Under the pieces are notes generated by a model. That model did no database searches. It worked only from the letters and a program-made list of their open reading frames with translations, and was not told the origin of the DNA. 64,000 nt of DNA from Nematostella vectensis (Eukaryota > Cnidaria > Anthozoa > Actiniaria > Edwardsiidae): contig NC_064040.1 in assembly GCF_932526225.1 (NCBI RefSeq), positions 16,725,994 through 16,789,993 on the forward strand, written 5' to 3'. Shown one piece after another: positions 24,701 through 36,700 of this stretch. The stretch's first letter is position 1, and every line of letters starts with the position of its first letter. A program made the translations under genes and the position numbers.

Positions 24701-27700
24701 ATATATTTCCTTTGGCTTATTTGAGAAAACTATTATAATATATTAGATTGTATTTTTCCCAGTATTGAACAAAAACTGTAACCAGGCTCGTAATAGCCAT
24801 GTGTGGCCATTGGGGGAGGGTGTTGGGACATTTCTCGGAGAGCCGTTGTTGGGAAAACTTCAGGACGTTATAGAACCGCCAAGCATTTGTAAAATGGAAT
24901 GAATTTAGGCATGGCATCATTGTTTATGAATATCTAAATTTTGATGACGTCATAAGCCAAGGACGTCATCGCATGACGTCACAACATAATGATTTTATAA
25001 TCTTAGCTGTTGAAGTATCTGCAATGATAAATGTAGCTTGATAACATTATTCAGGAGGGTGCCTACAAAGTTACATATGCGTTTTCGATTCTTATAAATA
25101 GTAAAAGTTTCGCACAATTTTTATTTTTATTTTTCCTCTCTTATCTAAATGATCTCTTTAATTTTTAAAATATCGGAACTCAATACATAAAAAATAAAAA
25201 ATATAAACATAAAAAATAAAATTGTGCGAAGATCAGCTCAAATGAAAGAAAACCGATTCCCACTATCACAGCTAGGAATAGTTACATCCTTAGAGAAAAT
25301 GGTCCGCTTAAAATCCCGGTTACGGGCCTATGTAAGGATGATGTGGCTGACTCGGAACCTTTACTTACACGGTTTATACCATATAAATCAGTTGAAATAA
25401 CCTATTTCTCATGTTTTTATACCATATAAATCAGCTGAAATAACCTATTTCTCATGTTGTTATACCATATAAATCAGTTGAAATAACCTATTTCTCATGT
25501 TGTTATACCATATAAATCAGTTCGAATAACCCACTTTACCATATGAATCAGTTCAAATAACCCATTTTACCATATGAATCAGTTCAAATTACCCATTTCT
25601 CATGTTGTTATACCATATAAATCAGTTCACATAACCCATTATACCATATAAATCAGTTCAAATAACCCATTGCTCATGTTGTTATAGCATATAAATCAGT
25701 TCAAATAACCCATTACTCATGTTGTTATACCATATAAATCAGTTCAATAACCCATTGCTCATGTTGTTATTCACCTTGCAATTATCGCGATTTCCATTGT
25801 GCTTTAGTTCCAGGGATTCTTGCCTAGTTCACCTGTCTGCAGTCAGTACTCCAGCCCAAGGATTGTCAAAGGAGCTCTTAGCTTACTGGATAGGATAGTT
25901 ATCAACACACCGGTAAGCCTGATGCGTGTACTTCCCACCTGTACCCTTGATTCAAAAAAAAAATATCGAGTAAGCCGAGAACATATCCCTCCAAGCTTGT
26001 CAGTAGCAGAGGCCTGCCTTCCTGTGCACTTTCCGACTCGGTATACCTGAATAGATATTGTTGTCAGTAAGGAGTTAAGCGTTATATTTACAAGTTTATA
26101 GCATCTTTGACATTTGTAATAGTGGACCGAATATCTCTGAAACTTGAGCAAAACAGATTTTGGAATTAGCCGCCTCGCCCTCTCCTCCCCCTCTCTTTCT
26201 AAGGATTTTACAGTAAGTCCTTAAGCGCCTTTTGTCCTGCCTGTACTCTGTCATCGATAAAACCAGAATTATAACCGAAATGTAAGGGAATGCCAAAAAT
26301 ATCTACCTAAATACAACCTTTTATCAGTACTGTCTTAGTTTTTACACATTATTACAGACTGGACTAATTGAGGTCATCGGAGATTTTAGCGGGATCCCAG
26401 ACCACCCAGGTACGTTTTAAAGTGCTAGTATGACTAAATTTGATACTTACTCGAAATTCCACTAAATTCGGCACATAGGTACTAGACATCCACATTTTCA
26501 CCACTGCCCATACATTTCGTCAGATATTGAAAAGAAATGGCTACTTCATACTAATCTAATGCCCTGCGCGCCTTGTCACATGACGCCACACGTAGTACCA
26601 AATTAAAAGTCGTTTTGGTAGAGTTTGAAAATGCAGAAAGAAATCTATTCTATCAATTTTAACTTCAATTGAGCAGAGATACAAAGAAACGACTGACAGG
26701 GGTCTACATGCTACTAGCACTTTAAAGAAACGACTGACAGGGGTCTACATGCTACTAGCACTTAAAAGATACGACTGACAGGGGTCTACATGCTACTAGC
26801 ACTTTAAAGATACGACTGACAGGGGTCTACATGCTACTAGCACTTAAAAGATACGACTGACAGGGGTCTACATGCTACTAGCACAAGATACGACTGACAG
26901 GGGTCTACATGCTACTAGCACTTTAAAGAAACGACTGACAGGGGTCTAAATGCTACTAGCACTTTAAAGAAACGACTGACAGGGGTCTACATGCTACTAG
27001 CACTTTAAAGAGCCCTGATGAGCCCTACCTTTCTTATTGTTTTTATTTAATATCGGAAGGCGCATTTGCTGAAATATCGGAGTAACCATCTTTAAACAAT
27101 GTTTTTAATACTTTATTTTGACTTACTTTATTTATCAAATACATATAAACTTCATGGTCACATTCATGTCTAGTGCCCTGTTGCACTGGAAGGATGGCGT
27201 TACCTAGATGTGTTGTGTTACATTGCTTTAATATAAATTTCCTGTTGCAGGAGCCTCACGGATGGCGTTACCTAGATGTATCAGGCAAATAAAATGCCCG
27301 TCAGAAGCAGCAGCACAGTTCCCATCAATCCTAGCAATCGGAGAGCGTCCTCACCACCAAAAGATATATTTGGGCTACCTGTGGCCAGGTTAAGGCTTTT
27401 AAAAAAACTATTATAACCTTGCCCTTTTTCGTAAAACGACTTAGAGAAATCGTTCAATCGTTCACAAAGGGTGTGGTCTTGTATAGAAACTCTTCCAAAA
27501 TTAAATAAATCATATCAAGGAAAGGACAACAAAAGTATACTTTTCAATTCCAGGTGCAGTTCTTAGAAATCAGGTTAGCACCTATCCAGGGATAAATACG
27601 GCTAGCTTGACATTTGATTGGATAAAATTGGCATTCATCCCTGGGTTAGCGTTAACTTGCCTTTCTTACTTCCTGCGTGTCTAGACAAGCCACTTATGAT

Positions 27701-30700
27701 GACTGAACTGCTAGATGTCAACAGCAAGGATGTCTGCCAATTTGTAAGGGAGCTTTCACATCAACAAGGTTAGTTATATATGTTCTATGTGATGATTTAT
27801 GTGTATGTCTGATATACTTGCTTGAAACACTACTATCATAGAAATAAACACAAATAAACAGAAATAAACACAAATGAATGGACTCTATGTGCTTAAAAGA
27901 CTACAATCATAGAAAACAGAAATAAATGGGCTGAGAAATGTGCTTGGAACACTGCTATTATTGAAAAGAAAAACAAACATAAATGAATGGACAGACAATA
28001 AAAACTAGACTACAGACTAATCCAGTAATATCCAGGTGGCGTAGTTGACAGAGGGTTGCTCTGCTTTTGCCTTCACGACTGGGTTCCTGACTACATTTCC
28101 GGTTCTGACACGGGACGTTCAGATTTAAGAAAGTTGCATAGGAGGTACCGAGACGGTGTCACCAAATACTTCATCGTGGAGGTTGAAAACTCCTCAATTT
28201 CTTAAATTACAATACATCTGCTGTGACTTGTTATCGTGATAATCCGATATAAAAAGAGGAAAAACACATATCGTCCTTCAAAATGCCGTTATCCTTATTT
28301 TTTCCGGAATCCCTTTATTCCTAAATTAAAATTTTCCTTAATCCTGAACCCGTGCTTTCTCGAGTCCGGCTTGTTTTCTTTACATTCTTGTATCCCGTTC
28401 ACGAAAACGCTGAATCACATCCTGACTATATTTACAGACAGCGAATGCAACGTTGTGTCTGGAAGCACCGTTCCTGGTATGAATGGTACCGTGGTACTGT
28501 TGGTGGCCTTGTCTGGACAAAAGACCATGTCGAATCACCTCCTACGCTACACAGGTATCTTAACATGATTATTATAAAACGTATGAACTTGATTATTTTA
28601 AAGCTTATTTATAAACTTGATTATTATTATTACTAAAAACAATTCCTTCCTTCCTTCAAGTCCAATAAGATCTGTCCTGTTATGTGTAATGTTTTCCTAA
28701 GGCAGTCTGGGACCAATCGGATTTAATGTGGTGGCTTTAAACAACTCATAAGCGAATTTATTTTCAGAGACAGAAAGTTCACGGGAGTGGGAGCTGCTAT
28801 ATAACTTCCCTCCGAACATCGAAACACATCACGGTATGTGGTGGGTGTCTCTCGCACTATTAACCTTTTTTTGTCTTTCACCGTCCTAGACCGGGAATCT
28901 GAAAAAAACTGAGAAGAACTTTATAAAATGTCACTCTTTATTCTTTGTTTCCTTTGAGATTTTAAATATATTTAATATTACGCACAAAAGATACATAATA
29001 TAAAGCGTATATGTAACGCTTAATATATTTCTTTTGCGCGCAGATGACAACTCTTTGGAATGGTTGCCAAGCCATTCTCATGCAACACAGCCTATTGAGA
29101 TCGCGGGTCCCCTAGTGATCTCCGAGGTGCAATACCCTGCAGTGGTGCGTGATACCATCTTCGTCACTGGCAATGCATTGCTTGTTAGGTGAGGCAGTCA
29201 GTAAAGATAAAGGCTTTTTATATAGCTGTTTTAGGTCTTCCACATTCATCAACTAGCTTAAACTTATTTTAATTATTGTTGTCATAATCATCAACCAAGT
29301 AGCCAACTTATGATAGGCGTTCGTTCCAGTCAAGACGGTGGTAGGCGGTTTCAAAGATTGACGTCATTTCCGTGTGACAGCAATATCACTGCATTTACGT
29401 CATCACTGACAGATGGGACCTACTCCTTCTTTACAGACACCAACCAGGTAAAGACTGCACTGAGATGCAAGCGAGCCTTATTGAAAAACCTATTAACTTA
29501 CTTAATTAGGTAAAGATTGCAATGAGATACAAGCTAGACTTATTAGAAAACCTATTAACTTACTTGATTAGTTAAAGACTGCAATGAGATGCAAGCTATA
29601 CTTATTGAACAAAAAACTATTAACTTACTTTAATTAGGTAAAGATTGTAACGAGATACAAGCTAGGTTTAGTAGAAAACCTATTAACTTACTTGATTAGT
29701 TAAACACTGCACTGAGATGCAAGCTATACTTATTGAACAAAAAACTATTAACTTACTTTAATTAGGTAAAGATTGTAACGAGATACAAGCTAGACTTAGT
29801 AGAAAACCTATTAACTTACTTGATTAGTTAAACACTGAGCTAGACTTATTAGAAAACTTATTAACTAGTTAAACACTGCAATGAGATGCTAGACTTTATT
29901 GGTAAACCTATTTACTTGGGTAGTTTTCTACAGTTAGTCGAACGGAGTGGTACTCCTTTGTTTTTGCATAATAAATACCTTTAGCAATACCTGATGTGAC
30001 CTTTCCTTAAAGTATCATCGATTAGTCTAATCTTGTGTATTCCTGTCTTTAGAAGTAATATTGTAGAGCTTTAGGTGAAAATTTCAGGCAATAGGTGAAA
30101 ATGGTGAGCTCTTGACGTTTTGATGCTGAACCATCGTAGTGTTGTATTGTTGTCAGGGGTGAACTAGGTCAAAGTGCATGCGGGAGGTCACAATACGAAC
30201 GGCTGGTTGCTGGTTCACAGTAGCGTTTATTGTAAGGACAAGCTCTTCTTAGCGAGCAGGGAGGTATTCAAGCTCGTTCTAAAAGGTAACGATCAGACGA
30301 TTTTCAGAAGGCGAGGCTGATAGAAAGGAATCCTTACTAGACCTCTTCCTTGACTAGTGATTGTCTTCACGAAACCAACAGAATGCCTCCGCAGCAAGCT
30401 GTCGTTATTACAAAAGCAATATGTTTTACAGTAAACTCCTATTTATACTGACTAATTAATAATTCGGTAATAACTGGTTTGACTGCTCTAACGAAGGTGA
30501 TGCAAGAATTGCAAATGAATGTTGATCTAAGGAAAAGGTACAATTTCACAATTGAGGATTACTATAGTAAGAATTCGTCGATGATGGAATAACAATCAAT
30601 TGACTAGAAATAATTATCATATAAAATACTACAGAATAATGAGGTTGAGGGATACGTTTCGCTTGTCCGAAATGTCTGTAAAGTAAATGTTTATCTAAAG

Positions 30701-33700
30701 TAAACGCTGAACTAGTTTTGGCATGGGTCACACTGCGCATGACCTGTATGACTAGCAGGTGAATACTTAGTATTCAAGATAAAAGGTGAAAAGGTGATAA
30801 AAGGTCAATATTGAGTGAACTAGGATTTCTAGAATATTTATTTATGAGATGTTGTAGAATAGTCGCACAACAGTAGTTATTGATGGGAATGGTCTGCTAT
30901 TCAGTTGTCAATCTTGTATCATTGTAGATATGTGTGGGAATGGTCGGTTCTATACGTGTTGATCTTGAAGGAATATAGTTATGGATAGAAATGGTCTGTT
31001 AGCATTTTAGTTTTGGATGGGAATGGTGTGCTATTCAGTTGTCAATCTTGTATCGTATTGTAGATATGTGTGGGAATGGTAGGTTCTAACAGGGCTTTTA
31101 TTAACTTTCAGAGTAGGCGGTGAAGATTGATAAGTAGGGGGTGGATGTTATTTTTATCTTTTTAGTTCAAGACTTTAAAAAAAAAGTAGCCGGCGCTCAG
31201 TGGAAAATAGCCGCCGGGGACTGATGAAACCCCTGGATTCTATTCGTGTTGGTCTTGTACGAATATAGCTATGGGTGGAAATGGTTGCTATTCAGTTGTC
31301 AATCTTGTATCATTGTAGATATGTGTGGGAATGGTAGGTTCTAACAGGGCTTATATTAACTTTCAGAGTAGGCGGTGGAGATTGATAAGTAGGGGGTGGA
31401 AGTTATTTTTATCTTTTTAGTTCAAGACCTTTTTTAAAAAAAGTAGCCGGCGCTCGGTGGAAAATAGCCGCCGGGGACTGATGAAACCCCTGGATTCTAT
31501 TCGTGTTGGTCTTGTACGAATATAGCTATGGGTGGAAATGGTTGCTATTCAGTTGTCAATCTTTTTCCATTGCAGCTGTGGGTGGGAATTGTCGGTTCTA
31601 TACTAGTCAATCTTTTACCATTGTAGCTATGGGTCGGAATGGTCTGCTATCCAGTTGTCAATCTGTTACCATTGTAGCTATGTCAATCATTTACCATTGT
31701 AGCTGTGGGTGGGAATGGTCGGTTCTTCACGTGTTGTTCGTCTGGAGCCCAACCCTGACCTCTGGCCTGTCCGACCGTTGACCTTACCAGGGGACTCGGC
31801 CAACTGGACGGTATTGGCCCTGTTCTATGACAGCACCTCAAGGCTACAGCAAGTGAGTTACATAAGAAAGCACCTTAAATTCTGATATATTTACTATACG
31901 CTCCTGAAGTATGAGAATTCTCATATTCTTCTAACGTCTCTTGATGCCTTGATATTCACAATTTCTCCCCTAATCATCTTGCAGATCGTGTTGAGCGGCT
32001 CGTGTGTCGCCCGCGTTTCCATTCCAGTTGAAGACCTCACAGAGTTCCTCATCTATCAAAAACATCGACTTGACCATCTGGACTCGAACAGACTGCGGCG
32101 GAACTACGACAAGACTTGCCCCGGTACCCATGTGTCAGCCATTCATCCTCCTTCTCAGCCCGTGAACGTCGTCCCAAGGCAGTGTCCATTCGCTCGTGTA
32201 GAGATTAAGGCACCTGGGGGACCACGAAACACTCGCAGCCTAAACTATCAACTGGCCCCCCCTCTACTTTTAGACAAAAGGCTGATATATACTCAGGAGG
32301 AGAATATGGCGTACCACGCTGATTTGGAGGTGAGGTGATATACCTGAAAATGCTATATGCGATGAAAGAAAATAATGTAAGGGGATTTCATCATGAGTCA
32401 ACAAGTTTATGAATTCCGACGTACCTTTGCCTTTTATCACCAAATGATCTCTATATATTCTTTTGGGGATATGTCCCAGTTGAATAACTAAATAACCAAA
32501 CCCAGTTCAAATAGAAGAATCACCGAATTGTGAAATGTTGTTTAGAATTTGGGGCCAAAGTTTTATATTTTCAAACTTGCGCGCTGTTTTGAACTTTTCG
32601 TTATTTTTGTACTTCGCGTGATGTAAAAATAATTCTATAAAACATTGTTTTTGTGCCTTTATAGCGTTTTGAGAGCCTCGATGTTTGTTTGGGGAACTCT
32701 CGAGCAGACTAAGATGATCTGCATTTGAATTCTCCGAAAATAAATACCTCAACACGCTATGATTGCACGAAAATATTTCTTAATTCCTATTGTGCTAAAG
32801 GGCTCTTTCAAGTCAAGTCCAGTGGATACCGAGACGATAGCGAAATCTCATAGCAGTACGTTACCAAGTGAGATATCCTTGGGACGAGGGGATGCTTATA
32901 CCTTCGAGATCTTCCTCTATCTGGACAATGACCAGTCAAATGGTAAGCAGGCGATTGGTTTGAAAGAAAGTCGTTCGGCGTATATCGAGATCTTCGTCAA
33001 ACTGGAAAATAAACTAGTCGAATGATTTCCACAATATCGTTTGTCGAAATAAGGTTGGTAGGTGTATCAAGATCGTCTTCTACCTGAATAATGACCAGTC
33101 AAAAGGATAAAAAAGGATTGAGGAGAGAAGGATTGTTTTGGACGAAACGAGGCTAGATTGTGAATACTATCCAGATCCTCTATCTGGACAAATATGAGTT
33201 AAGAATGTAATTTTTGGAAACACCTTTAATATAATCTTTGATACCTCACACCTTTGTTTTGGTTTTGAGATAACTCTGCACATTCATGGACAGTGGAACA
33301 GCTGCAGATCTCCTTACATCTGTCCAACGCGTCGCTAATCAACATCACATCGTCAAGAACAGAACTAAACACATACAACGCCGTGCGATTCGAGGTACGC
33401 GGTATAACACATGTCTATATTGTGTTGAGGGATGTGAGGACTAAACAACGTTAGCTTGCAGTTACGGTCTACCTTCACCACCGTGTCGCGCTCAAAATAA
33501 ATGCGCGCGTCGGATTTTTGGTAATGTCAAGCAACATTACATCCTCAGTCATAACAGAACTAAGCTCATGATTCTTTTCCATAATATTCAGATTTCAATT
33601 TAAAATATCTCATTCATTGGAAATTTTGAGAGATATTTGCGATAATTGCATGATAACTGTTTTACTAAATGGTTATTGCCCAGACGAAAGTGCAAGGACC

Positions 33701-36700
33701 GCTTTTTTGTTGTTGTGTTTGATTAGGTGAATTCTTTCCGATTTTCTTACCCTTCAAGGTAACACTTCAGGAGCGTAGGTTAGTGCTGCCTCAATACCCT
33801 CCTGGAGAAATGCTCTTGCCGACCGTCCTGCACGTCCAGGTTAGACCTACAACCACGACACGTATAATCATCTTAACATCCAACTTGTTCTGATTATGAG
33901 GTCAGACCACAAAATCTTACTGTCCAATATAACTCATGTTCACGGGATAACTATCCTACTCTTTCAGGCTAGACCATTAAGTGATGCATAATAATTTGAA
34001 ACATACAGTAATACCATCTAAAAAAGGGATACTTGTTCTTTCTAGGCGTGGAATTCTGCTTTTGCGTGTACCAGACACAAGCGAGACAGTGAAATGGAGT
34101 TTAGGGTAGGCTAGTGCTATACAAAGGAGCTATGTCGACGAGTGGAGTTCAGGGTAGGCTAGTGCTATAGAAAGGAGCTATGTCGACGAGTGGAGTTCAG
34201 GGTAGGCTAGTGCTATACAAAGGAGCTATGTCGACGAGTGGAGTTCAGGGTAGGCTAGTGCTATACAAAGGAGCTATGTCGACGAGTGGAGTTCAGGGTA
34301 GGCTAGTGCTATACAAAGGAGCTATGTCGACGGGTGGAGTTCAGGGTAGGCTAGTGCTATACAAAGGAGCTATGTCGACGAGTGGAGTTCAGGGTAGGCT
34401 AGTGCTATACAAAGGAGCTATTTCGACGAGTGGAGTTCAGGGTAGGCTAGTGCTATAGAAAAGGGCTATGTCGACGAGTGGAGTTTAGGTTAAGCCAGTG
34501 CTATACAAAGGAGCTATGTCGACGAGTGGAGTTTAGGGTAAGTCAATGCTATACAAAGGAGCTATGTCGACATGTGGAGTTCAGGGTAGGCTAGTGCTAT
34601 ACAAAGGAGCTATGTCGACGAGTGGAGTTTAGGGTAAGCCAGTGCTATACAAAGGAGTTATGTCGACGAGTGGAGTTCAGGGTAGGCTAGTGCTATACAA
34701 AGGAGCTATGTCGACGAGTGGAGTTCAGGGTAGGCTAGTGCTATAGAAAGGAGCTATGTCGACGAGTGGAGTTTAGGGTAAGCCAGTGCTATACAAAGGA
34801 GCTATGTCGACGAGTGGAGTTTAGGGTAAGTCAATGCTATACAAAGGAGCTATGTCGACATGTGGAGTTCAGGGTAGGCTAGTGCTATACAAAGGAGCTA
34901 TGTCGACGAGTGGAGTTCAGGGTAAGCCAATGCTATACAAAGGAGCTATGTCGACGAGTGGAGTTCAGGGTAAACCAATGCTATACAAAGGAGCAATGTC
35001 GACATGTGGAGTTCAGGGTAGGCTAGTGCTATACAAAGGAGCTGTGTCGACGAATGGAGTTCAGGGTAGGCTAGTGCTATACAAAGGAGCTATGTCGACG
35101 AGTGGAGTTTAGGGTAAGCCAGTGCTATACAAAGGAGCTATGTCGACGAGTGGAGTTCAGGGTAAACCAATGCTATACAAAGGAGCTATGTCGACGAGTG
35201 GAGTTCAGGGTAAACCAATGCTATACAAAGGAGCTATGTCGACATGTGGAGTTCAGGGTAGGCTAGTGCTATACAAAGGAGCTATGTCGACGAGTGGAGT
35301 TCAGGGTAGGCTAGTGCTATAGAAAGGAGCTATGTCGACGAGTGGAGTTCAGGGTAAGCCAATGCTATACAAAGGAGCTATGTCGACGAGTGGAGTTTAG
35401 GGTAAACCAATGCTATACAAAGGAGCTATGTCGACATGTGGAGTTCAGGGTAGGCTAGTGCTATACAAAGGAGCTATGTCGACGAGTGGAGTTCAGGGTA
35501 AGCCAATGCTATACAAAGGAGCTATGTCGACGAGTGGAGTTCAGGGTAAACCAATGCTATACAAAGGAGCAATGTCGACATGTGGAGTTCAGGGTAGGCT
35601 AGTGCTATACAAAGGAGCTGTGTCGACGAATGGAGTTCAGGGTAGGCTAGTGCTATACAAAGGAGCTATGTCGACGAGTGGAGTTTAGGGTAAGCCAGTG
35701 CTATACAAAGGAGCTATGTCGACGAGTGGAGTTCAGGGTAAACCAATGCTATACAAAGGAGCTATGTCGACGAGTGGAGTTCAGGGTAAACCAATGCTAT
35801 ACAAAGGAGCTATGTCGACATGTGGAGTTCAGGGTAGGCTAGTGCTATACAAAGGAGCTATGTCGACGAGTGGAGTTCAGGGTAGGCTAGTGCTATAGAA
35901 AGGAGCTATGTCGACGAGTGGAGTTCAGGGTAAGCCAATGCTATACAAAGGAGCTATGTCGACGAGTGGAGTTTAGGGTAAACCAATGCTATACAAAGGA
36001 GCTATGTCGACGAGTGGAGTTTAGGGTAGGCTAGTGCTATACAAAGGAGCTATGTCGACGAGTGGAGTTCAGGGTAAGCCAATGCTATACAAAGGAGCTA
36101 TGTCGACGAGTGGAGTTTAGGGTAAACCAATGCTATACAAAGGAGCTATGTCGACATGTGGAGTTCAGGGTAGGCTAGTGCTATACAAAGGAGGTCTCCA
36201 TAGTTCGGGAGGTTTTTCATAAATGAACACTCAGAAGGCTTTTGATCACATCACCTCACTGTTATGCATGAACTATAACGAACTGAGGCCAGAAAACAAA
36301 GTTGCAATTGAAAAATATTTGAATAAGCATACTCAAATTTCTCCTATCTTCAATCTCTGTTTAATTTTAGATTTAAGATTTCAAAAAAAAAAATACAAGC
36401 ACTGATCCACCAAGACATGTCTTAAGACAGACAAGAATATTTGGTGGTGCTCGGCTAGAGGCGTGGTTGGTTCAAAAATTCCACAGTGACCCACAAAACG
36501 AGGCGGGCAAAGTGCGCGCCCTGAAAATTGTGCGGGCAAAGTGCGCGACTTTGAAATGCCGACAATTTATAACGTGTTTGCAGGGTTCCTACATTACGAC
36601 TGTGTACTTGGGATGTCCTGCTAACCGGGTGGTGCGGTTTGACGGCAAGGCTTCAAGACAATCGACAGACAAAGATCACTTTTGTGCTGGCGACGAGTGC

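Noticed and set aside
25372-25814. Acceptor-anchored array before the exon at 25814
   Set aside because: The repeats stop about 40 bases before the acceptor and do not contain it.
28338-28636. Alternative frame of the exon at 28438 (RMQRCVWKHRSWYEW)
   Set aside because: It would not join in phase with the next exon, whereas the SECNVVSGSTVPG frame does.
34180-35898. 92-codon repeat protein (YKGAMSTSGVQG)
   Set aside because: Inside the 48-bp intronic array and not in the frame of the adjoining exon.
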